The notes under the pieces were generated by a model. That model saw only the letters and a program-made list of their open reading frames with translations. It was not told the DNA's origin and did not search any database. 14,620 nt of DNA, taken from assembly GCA_958442925.1 (NCBI GenBank), contig CAUCIO010000042.1, positions 1-14,620 of the forward strand, in the 5' to 3' direction. The position numbers were made by a program, and so were the translations under genes. Source of the stretch: an uncultured Clostridium sp. (GTDB taxonomy: Bacteria; Bacillota; Clostridia; Lachnospirales; Lachnospiraceae). Within the stretch, counting starts at the first letter, position 1. Every line of letters begins with the position of its first letter. Below, piece by piece: positions 7,252 to 12,450 of the stretch.

Positions 7252-8160
7252 CTATACCTTCAGATGCCTGCGGATTGTGAAAAAGCTTCCCACAAAGCCG
7301 ATTCCCACGCCTAAAACCATAGCCACTCCCGCCATATACGGAAAAATTTCCTGGATTGGAAGGAACACAATCAGGTTTGAAATCTGTTTAAAGTTCTGCT
7401 CCAGATATACGGCTGCCTGTTTATAGACTACATAGATGAGCCCCAGAGGAATGGCCGCCCCTGCCAGACCGATAATCATTCCCTCCACCACAAAAGGAGA
7501 GCGGATCATAAAATTTGTAGCTCCAATCAGGCGCATAATGCGGTTTTCATTCTTTCGGAAGGAAGCTGCCGTCCGGATGGTGTTGCTGATAAGGAAAACC
7601 GCCACTGCCAGAAGGAGCAGGATCATGCTTAAAGACACGCCGCCTAACATTCTGTTGAAATCTGCCATTCCAGCTGCCACATCCTTAGAGTAGTTGACTC
7701 TTCTGACCCCTTTCAGGGACTTGAGCCAGGAAACCATCTCGTCCTGCTCTGTCAGATCCTTTAAAAAAATAGTGTAAGATCCGGAATCTGCCAGAGGATT
7801 ATCCTCCTCAAAGCCTGCTGCCAGCTCCTCCATCCCCTCAAAGTAATCGGCCTTAAAGGAATCCCAGGCCTCCTCCGGAGAGACGTAAACGCATTCCTTT
7901 ACTTCCGGCCTTCCGGCAATCTCGTCGCCTATGGCCTTGATCTTTGAATCGTCTAAGCTCTCGTCAAAGAATACTGTGATCCCCACTGTTGTCTCCACAT
8001 TTCTTACCATGTACTGGATATTTGCCACTAATGAGAAAAAAATGCAGAATAAAAAGATACAGGCAGAAATAATGGCCATGGATGCCAATGAATACCATAT
8101 ATTTTTGCCTATATTTTTAATGCCCTCCTTCAGACAGTACCAAAATGTGCCTATTCTCAT
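7252..8160 (-). CDS. ftsX: Cell division protein FtsX
   Basis: This polytopic membrane protein of 302 aa has the FtsX layout: a first transmembrane segment at about 23-47, a large extracellular domain at about 50-170, then three segments at about 174-194, 224-246 and 275-295. The start MRIGTFWYCLKEGIKNIGKN is characteristic of Gram-positive FtsX. The cytoplasmic loop has FRKNENRIMRLIGAT (201-215), a family hallmark. Its start overlaps the ftsE stop by 4 bp (ATGA), a classic sign of coupled translation and stoichiometric assembly. With FtsE it forms the ABC-type complex that transmits ATP hydrolysis to the extracellular hydrolase encoded next. Confidence 0.95.
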   Translation of the reverse strand: MRIGTFWYCLKEGIKNIGKNIWYSLASMAIISACIFLFCIFFSLVANIQYMVRNVETTVGITVFFDESLDDSKIKAIGDEIAGRPEVKECVYVSPEEAWDSFKADYFEGMEELAAGFEEDNPLADSGSYTIFLKDLTEQDEMVSWLKSLKGVRRVNYSKDVAAGMADFNRMLGGVSLSMILLLLAVAVFLISNTIRTAASFRKNENRIMRLIGATNFMIRSPFVVEGMIIGLAGAAIPLGLIYVVYKQAAVYLEQNFKQISNLIVFLPIQEIFPYMAGVAMVLGVGIGFVGSFFTIRRHLKV

Positions 8161-9050
8161 CCCTGTTTTCCTCTTTTTCTGCCTTTTTTGCGCCGTCTGC
8201 TCAGTTCTGTAAACGGAACCGTCTTCTCATCGTCAGATTCATAGGAAGTTCCCTCCCAGCCTGAATCCTCCTCCCGCTCCGGAAGCACTGCGCTTCCTTT
8301 TCCTCCGTGCCAGCCCAGTTCCTGTCCAGACTCGCCATGCCTGGTATGAAGCTCATCCACCTGCAGTTCACCGTAATCCCAGGGCGGCATGACCTCGTCG
8401 CTGACCACGGTTCCACGATCAATGGTAATCACCCGTTTTCCCATCCGCTCCACAATCTCATGGCTGTGGGTAACGACTACTACTGTCGTTCCCCTCCGGT
8501 TAATCTGCTCCAGCAGTCCCATAATCTCCATGGAATTGTGAGCATCCAGATTTCCTGTAGGTTCGTCCGCCAGAAGCACGGCAGGATTGTTGATCAAAGC
8601 TCTGGCAATGGCCACTCTCTGCTGTTCTCCTCCTGACAGCTGATCCGGATAAGATTTATATTTAGAGGAAAGTCCCACCTGTCTCAGCATAGCAGGGACG
8701 TTCTCTTTAATCTTTCTGACAGGCATTCCCAGAACTCTCTGGGCAAATGCCACATTTTCATACACTGTCATATGCTTCAGCAGACGAAAATCCTGAAATA
8801 CGGCTCCCAGCATTTTCCTGTACTTCGGCACATAGCGCCTGGGCATTTTCCCCAGCTCCATGTCATTGACAATCACCTGTCCGGAGGTAGGTTCCACCTC
8901 CTTGAGCAGAATCTTCATCAAAGTAGACTTGCCGGAACCGCTGTGCCCCATAATGAACACAAATTCGCCCTTCTCAATGTGAATATTCACATTTTTCAGG
9001 GCCCTGTTTTTATTGTCATAGGTTTTATTGAGATGTTTGATCTCTATCAT
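8157..9050 (-). CDS. ftsE: Cell division ATP-binding protein FtsE with a long charged C-terminal tail
   Basis: This is the cytoplasmic ATPase partner of FtsX, 297 aa from the ATG at 9048-9050. All ABC motifs are intact: Walker A GHSGSGKST (35-43), Q-loop VFQDFRLL (84-91), signature LSGGE (138-142), Walker B LLADEP (159-164) and the H-loop VTHSH (193-197). The ATG is chosen because homologues start MIEIKHLNKTY and GGGAG lies about 6 nt upstream. An in-frame GTG at 9155 with GGGGAG 5 nt upstream could add 35 residues. FtsE proteins are usually about 220-240 aa; here residues from about 219 to 297 form an extra tail, acidic and Gly-rich first, ending in a Lys/Arg cluster (RRRKKGRKRGKQG). No convincing promoter is seen in the 163 bp upstream, so transcription may come from the regulator gene before it. 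Confidence 0.93.
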   Translation of the reverse strand: MIEIKHLNKTYDNKNRALKNVNIHIEKGEFVFIMGHSGSGKSTLMKILLKEVEPTSGQVIVNDMELGKMPRRYVPKYRKMLGAVFQDFRLLKHMTVYENVAFAQRVLGMPVRKIKENVPAMLRQVGLSSKYKSYPDQLSGGEQQRVAIARALINNPAVLLADEPTGNLDAHNSMEIMGLLEQINRRGTTVVVVTHSHEIVERMGKRVITIDRGTVVSDEVMPPWDYGELQVDELHTRHGESGQELGWHGGKGSAVLPEREEDSGWEGTSYESDDEKTVPFTELSRRRKKGRKRGKQG

Positions 9051-9213
9051 ACTGTTCTCCCAAATGCGTTTAAAACTCTCTCTCAGAAGCTTATCCCAGG
9101 CGTCTGGCTGCGCTGAAATAAACTGCTGCAATGCATGAGGCCGCGTTATCCGCACAATAGCTCCCCCTCACATACTGCAGCAGTCAGCTTTTGCTTATTC
9201 TGTTTTCCTTCTT

Positions 9214-10302
9214 TTAATAGTCCAGATTTTCCATATATTTCATATATTTCACAACCATCAGGGCAATTTTGAAGGTAATAGCGTCCTCAAATACGCGCAG
9301 ATCCAGTCCTGTACTCTTCTGGAGCTTGTCCAGACGATACACCAGAGTATTTCTATGGATGTAAAGCTGTCTGGATGTCTCAGACACGTTCAGGCTGTTC
9401 TCAAAGAATTTATTGATTGTCGTCAGAGTCTCTTCGTCGAAATCATCCGGAGACTTTCCATCAAAGATTTCCTTAATAAACATCCTGCACAGAGGAAGCG
9501 GAAGCTGATAGATCAGACGGCCGATTCCCAGTCTGCTGTATGCCACCACGTTCTTCGTGCTGTAAAAGATTTTTCCCACATCCAGAGCCATCTTGGCTTC
9601 TTTATAAGAACGGGATACGTCCTTGATCTCATTCACAATCGTTCCAAACGCTACATTTACTTTGGACATGGCCTCTGTATTCAGCATATCCAGCAGCATA
9701 TTTGCAGTTTTTTCCAGATCACTGTACGTTTCTCCCGGCTTCACCTCTCTGACCAGAATAATGTTTTTCTCATCAACTGCTGTGATAAAATCTCTGGTCT
9801 TGGATGAGAAGAGGCTTCTCACCGTCTCCAGGGCATTGCCGTCCTTCTCCATCTGGGTTTCAATAATAAACACAACACGCTTTACATTCGTCTCAATATG
9901 AAGCTTCTTGGCTCTGTTGTAAATATCCACCAGAAGCAGATTGTCAAGAAGCAGGTTCTTGATGAAATTATCCTTGTCAAACCTCTCTTTATACGCAACT
10001 AACAGATTCTGGATCTGGAAGGCCGCCATCTTGCCCACCATGTAGACGTCGTCGCTTCCCCCTTTGGCAAGCAGGACGTACTCCAGCTGATGTTCGTCAA
10101 ATACCTTGAAAAACTGGTGTCCCTGAAGCACCTGGCTGTCTGCCGGCGATTCTACAAACGCGAGAATCGCTTGTTCATACTCTTCCGCACCAGCAAATGT
10201 GGAGGCCAGGATCTTTCCTTCTGTATCACAGATGCACAAATCCACTCTTGTAATCCCTTTTAATCCCTCTATATTTGTCTGGAGTATCTGATTTGATATC
10301 AT
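9214..10302 (-). CDS. CdaR/PucR-type transcriptional regulator
   Basis: This 362-aa cytoplasmic protein has the layout of sugar-diacid/PucR regulators. The N-terminal sensor-like region (about 1-110) contains ITRVDLCICDTEGKILAS, a GAF/PAS-like start. A GGDEF-like middle domain of the CdaR type follows (about 135-255). The C-terminal PucR helix-turn-helix (about 295-350) contains LNVSETSRQLYIHRNTLVYR (304-323). The ATG has GGAGAG six nt upstream. A TATAGT about 40 bp upstream could be a -10, but no good -35 accompanies it, so the promoter is not assigned. It lies 163 bp before ftsE on the same strand. No transport or diacid-metabolism gene is beside it, so the classical sugar-diacid role is doubtful; control of the ftsEX cluster is an inference from position. 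Confidence 0.85.
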   Translation of the reverse strand: MISNQILQTNIEGLKGITRVDLCICDTEGKILASTFAGAEEYEQAILAFVESPADSQVLQGHQFFKVFDEHQLEYVLLAKGGSDDVYMVGKMAAFQIQNLLVAYKERFDKDNFIKNLLLDNLLLVDIYNRAKKLHIETNVKRVVFIIETQMEKDGNALETVRSLFSSKTRDFITAVDEKNIILVREVKPGETYSDLEKTANMLLDMLNTEAMSKVNVAFGTIVNEIKDVSRSYKEAKMALDVGKIFYSTKNVVAYSRLGIGRLIYQLPLPLCRMFIKEIFDGKSPDDFDEETLTTINKFFENSLNVSETSRQLYIHRNTLVYRLDKLQKSTGLDLRVFEDAITFKIALMVVKYMKYMENLDY

Positions 10303-10409
10303 AGCCTTCTCTCCTTTTCTAAATTTTCCCTGATTACTATATTAATGCAAAATGCGAAAAAATGAAAGAGAAATTATCAATTCTTCATAAAAATATGTGT
10401 ATTTTTTCC

Positions 10410-10477
10410 AAAAAAGGACAAGCAGGAGCAATTTCCCGGCCTCCTTTATACTGACTGGCCAAAAAATTGCTCCTGCT
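10410..10477 (-). terminator. Intrinsic terminator after the degenerate ABC ATPase gene
   Basis: The arms 10421-10434 and 10464-10477 are perfect 14-bp reverse complements (AGCAGGAGCAATTT and its partner). An inner GGCC/GGCC pair at 10438-10441 and 10457-10460 can extend the structure. On the minus strand the stem is followed by TGTCC and then six Ts. It begins 25 bp past the stop of the ATPase gene. The five-base gap before the T-run makes it less than ideal. Confidence 0.65.
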
Positions 10478-10501
10478 GCTGCGCTTTCTTCTATCCGATA
10501 C

Positions 10502-11611
10502 TTACAAAATAATTCGTCCCGTCTCTTTATCAAAGAAAAGCAGGCGGTTCTTATCCATATAACAGCTGACTGTATCTCCCAGCTGCTCCTTTACAGGCTC
10601 TGACAGGCGAATTGCAAAAATTCCATCCTCTCCTGTCATTGTCAGAAGAAGGCCGTCTTCTGAAAGCTGGCAGTCCTCCCCTGAGATAGTGTACACCTCA
10701 TTGGACGGATCCTTTGGATCTCTGTTTCCCAGAAACACATGCTCCGGACGGATTCCCAGGGAAACCTCTTTCCCCACATAGTCTCCCTTTCTCAACTGTT
10801 CTGAAAACTTCTCCGGAAGCCTTACCCTGCTTGTTTTCAAATCAACCCAGATCTGTCCGTTCTCTTCGCTAATCCTGGCCTCCAGGATATTCGCGCCTGG
10901 ATTCCCCATAAATCTGGCTACAAAACGGTTGGCAGGAGTTTCGCAGATTTCCCTGGGAGTTCCGGCCTGCTGAATAGTTCCTTCGTTCATCACCACAACT
11001 TTTGTTCCCATCTTCATCGCTTCCATCGGATCCCCTGTCGCATAAATGGAGGTGATTTTAAGAGCCTGATAGAGCTTGATCAGCTCATTCTGCATATCCT
11101 CTTTTATCGCCGCATTCCGGCTGGAAAACGGTCTGTCCATCAAAAAGACCTGTGGTTTTCTCACAAGGGCTCTTCCTACTGCCGCTAACTGTCTCTGGGC
11201 CTCAGTCAACTGTTCCGGCAGAGCATCCAGCATATCAGCCAGGTTCAGGTGGTCTGCCATGGCACGTACCATTTTATCAATCTCCCGTTCCGGAAGGCGC
11301 TTCAGCCTCAGTCCAAAGGCCATATTTTCATAAACAGACATCTGCGGGTACAGAACACAGTTTTCAAAGAGCATCGCCACTTCTCTCTCCCTGGTGTTTT
11401 CCTCGTTGACCCTTCTTCCGTCCATCAGAAACTCGCCGGAAGAGATATCCTCAAGCCCTGCTATCATACGCAGCACTGTAGAACGGCCACATCCCTCCGG
11501 TCCAACCAGCGCTACAAATTCTGAATCTGCTATGTCAAGGGTAAAATCCCTCACTGCCACATGTCCGTTCTGATAGTATTTTGTAACATTCTTCAGTGAC
11601 AATCCTGCCAT
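10502..11611 (-). CDS. MalK/MsmK-like ABC ATPase with degenerate catalytic motifs (pseudo-ATPase)
   Basis: The 369-aa ORF is intact and aligns by eye with MalK/MsmK/UgpC sugar-importer ATPases over its full length, including the C-terminal TOBE/regulatory part (LGIRPEHVFL, 285-294). Nearly every active-site motif is altered. Walker A is GPEGCGRST (37-45), with Arg43 for the essential Lys. The Q-loop is LFEN, with Glu83 for Gln. The signature is LTEAQ (135-139) for LSGGQ. Walker B is FLMDRP, with Arg160 for catalytic Glu. The D-loop is SSRNA for SNLDA. The H-loop is ATGD, with Gly193 for His. Structural residues between motifs (VYENMAFGL, RKPQVFLMD, RFMGNPGANI) are kept, and no frameshift or stop is present. 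ATP hydrolysis is very unlikely; a regulatory or scaffold role is inference. The gene is single, with no permease nearby, and has its own promoter and terminator. The ATG follows AGGAGG at about 6 nt. Confidence 0.85.
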   Translation of the reverse strand: MAGLSLKNVTKYYQNGHVAVRDFTLDIADSEFVALVGPEGCGRSTVLRMIAGLEDISSGEFLMDGRRVNEENTREREVAMLFENCVLYPQMSVYENMAFGLRLKRLPEREIDKMVRAMADHLNLADMLDALPEQLTEAQRQLAAVGRALVRKPQVFLMDRPFSSRNAAIKEDMQNELIKLYQALKITSIYATGDPMEAMKMGTKVVVMNEGTIQQAGTPREICETPANRFVARFMGNPGANILEARISEENGQIWVDLKTSRVRLPEKFSEQLRKGDYVGKEVSLGIRPEHVFLGNRDPKDPSNEVYTISGEDCQLSEDGLLLTMTGEDGIFAIRLSEPVKEQLGDTVSCYMDKNRLLFFDKETGRIIL

Positions 11612-11662
11612 CCTATTCCTCCTAACCCCGCCTGTAATGTTCTTTTTGGTATATCTTGTGAT

Positions 11663-11671
11663 ATTATATCA
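11663..11671 (-). promoter_or_regulatory. Extended -10 promoter of the degenerate ABC ATPase gene
   Basis: On the minus strand the sequence TGATATAAT is a perfect -10 with the extended TGn motif, 52 bp before the ATG. The position 17 nt upstream (TAGTCC) is a poor -35, so the extended -10 probably carries recognition or an activator is needed. The box lies within the inverted repeat TGATAT-T-ATATCA (11659-11671), which could be an operator. Confidence 0.6.
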
Positions 11672-11946
11672 TGGCTCCTCAGGACGGACTATTGTCTCAA
11701 CTGCCAAAAAATACATATTTTTTTGTCTATCTTGCAGACCCTGTGAAAAGAACTGTTCAATCTGTCAAATATTCTCCCTGTCCAGCCTGAGATTCCATAT
11801 AAAATCATTAAAATCCCCGCACCTTTTCTCCATGTGAAATAATTTCTGTCAAAATTTCACAATGAGAAACACAAAACACCAGCCTGGCAGGACGTATTGA
11901 ACTGAAAAGGCCTGGAAATTCCATAGGACATATATTCCTATGAAAC
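11672..11946. other. Intergenic region with two short inverted repeats
   Basis: No gene is supported in this 275-bp stretch between the ATPase promoter and the tRNA terminator. It holds GTGAAAT (11834-11840) paired with ATTTCAC (11854-11860), and CATAGGA (11922-11928) paired with TCCTATG (11936-11942) around a 7-nt loop. Either could be a protein-binding site or a weak RNA hairpin. No additional promoter with both boxes was found. Confidence 0.3.
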
Positions 11947-11987
11947 AAAAAAAAGCACCAGCTTTCTCTTCTCGCAAAAGCTGATGC
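11947..11987 (-). terminator. Intrinsic terminator of tRNA-Gln
   Basis: On the minus strand GCATCAGCTTT (11977-11987) pairs with AAAGCTGGTGC (11955-11965) as an 11-bp stem with one G-U pair and an 11-nt loop. It is followed directly by eight Ts (11947-11954). It lies 13 bp past the tRNA 3' end, so the tRNA is its own short transcription unit. Confidence 0.9.
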
Positions 11988-12000
11988 CCTTCCCATTTAA

Positions 12001-12072
12001 CTGGGGTACAAGGATTCGAACCTTGAAATGACGGAGTCAGAGTCCGTTGCCTTACCATTTGGCGATACCCCA
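12001..12072 (-). tRNA. tRNA-Gln (anticodon CUG)
   Basis: The 72-nt cloverleaf is complete: acceptor stem TGGGGTA/TACCCCA, D arm GCC-AAATGGTAA-GGC, anticodon stem ACGGA/TCCGT around the loop CTCTGAC, and T arm CAAGG-TTCGAAT-CCTTG. The anticodon CTG reads CAG glutamine codons. The discriminator is G at 12001, and CCA is not encoded. The acceptor stem starts with a U1-A72 pair, as in bacterial glutamine tRNAs. It has its own promoter about 13 bp upstream and its own terminator downstream. Confidence 0.95.
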
Positions 12073-12084
12073 ACAACGAATGTT

Positions 12085-12113
12085 ATTATACTACAGGTTC
12101 CAACTTCCGTCAA
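12085..12113 (-). promoter_or_regulatory. Consensus sigma-A promoter of tRNA-Gln
   Basis: On the minus strand TTGACG (-35, 12108-12113) is followed by a 17-nt spacer and a perfect TATAAT (-10, 12085-12090). Transcription would start near 12078, a few bases before the mature tRNA 5' end. Confidence 0.88.
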
Positions 12114-12116
12114 CTA

Positions 12117-12143
12117 TTTTTTTAATTTTTTTTGAATTTTTTT
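12117..12143 (-). promoter_or_regulatory. Phased A-tract UP-like element upstream of the tRNA promoter
   Basis: Read on the minus strand, three A-runs of 7, 8 and 7 bases (12137-12143, 12126-12133, 12117-12123) lie just upstream of the -35 box. Their centres are about 9.5 and 10.5 bp apart, matching the helical repeat. Such phased tracts bend DNA and resemble UP elements bound by the RNA polymerase alpha C-terminal domain, as known for rRNA and tRNA promoters. Confidence 0.65.
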
Positions 12144-12159
12144 AAAAGGCTTTCTGTTT

Positions 12160-12432
12160 TTAATCGTAGTCATCCACCAGCTTAATCCTTACGGCGACTT
12201 CTCTCATAAAGCTTCCCTCCGAAAGCTCCATGTCGTCTCTGTGGCTGATTCCTGGAAGCTCCCAGCTGTCTTCCAGTTCTACCTGAATCCAGGCCGCTTC
12301 TGCCTCTTTCGCCTTTTCAATGGCTTCCTCCAGAGTATCGCCTTCCGCAGCGCAGCCCTCCAGATCAGGAAATATTACTGTATACCTTCCATCTTTTTCC
12401 TGTGTAAATACTGCCGGATATGCAAATTTCAC
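12160..12432 (-). CDS. HicB-like antitoxin family protein, orphan
   Basis: This small protein of 90 aa has the HicB fold signature: YPAVFTQEKDGRYTVIFPDL (residues 5-24), GCAAEGDTLEEAIEKAKEA (26-44), then a variable acidic C-terminal half. HicB proteins neutralise the HicA RNase and often bind DNA. No HicA-like double-stranded RNA-binding ORF is adjacent: upstream is the EAL gene, downstream only the tRNA promoter region. The start is GTG at 12430-12432, supported by GAGGAGGAG (12438-12446) five nt upstream. It begins 18 bp after the GGDEF-EAL stop, so the two are likely cotranscribed. Its C-terminus lacks an obvious ribbon-helix-helix domain, so it may be one of the stand-alone HicB-like proteins rather than a true antitoxin. 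Confidence 0.8.
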   Translation of the reverse strand: MKFAYPAVFTQEKDGRYTVIFPDLEGCAAEGDTLEEAIEKAKEAEAAWIQVELEDSWELPGISHRDDMELSEGSFMREVAVRIKLVDDYD

Positions 12433-12450
12433 TTTTTCTCCTCCTCTTAT

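Noticed and set aside
8201..8422. A minus-strand 73-codon frame inside the 3' end of ftsE
   Set aside because: It is an out-of-frame shadow of ftsE without a ribosome site. It does not explain the tail, which is in frame with the ATPase.
9051..9213. A sigma-A promoter immediately upstream of ftsE
   Set aside because: Candidates such as GATAAG with TTTCAG match too few consensus positions.
10502..11611. Degenerate ABC ATPase as an ordinary pseudogene
   Set aside because: The frame is intact over 369 codons with a ribosome site, promoter and terminator, and changes are concentrated in catalytic motifs. Very recent decay cannot be fully excluded.
11834..11860. GTGAAAT/ATTTCAC hairpin as a riboswitch or terminator
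   Set aside because: The arms are only 7 bp, AT-rich, with no T-run or conserved riboswitch core, so it is kept only as a low-confidence inverted repeat.
11808..12076. Small minus-strand open frames across the tRNA-Gln region
   Set aside because: They run through the tRNA and its terminator, which account for the sequence.
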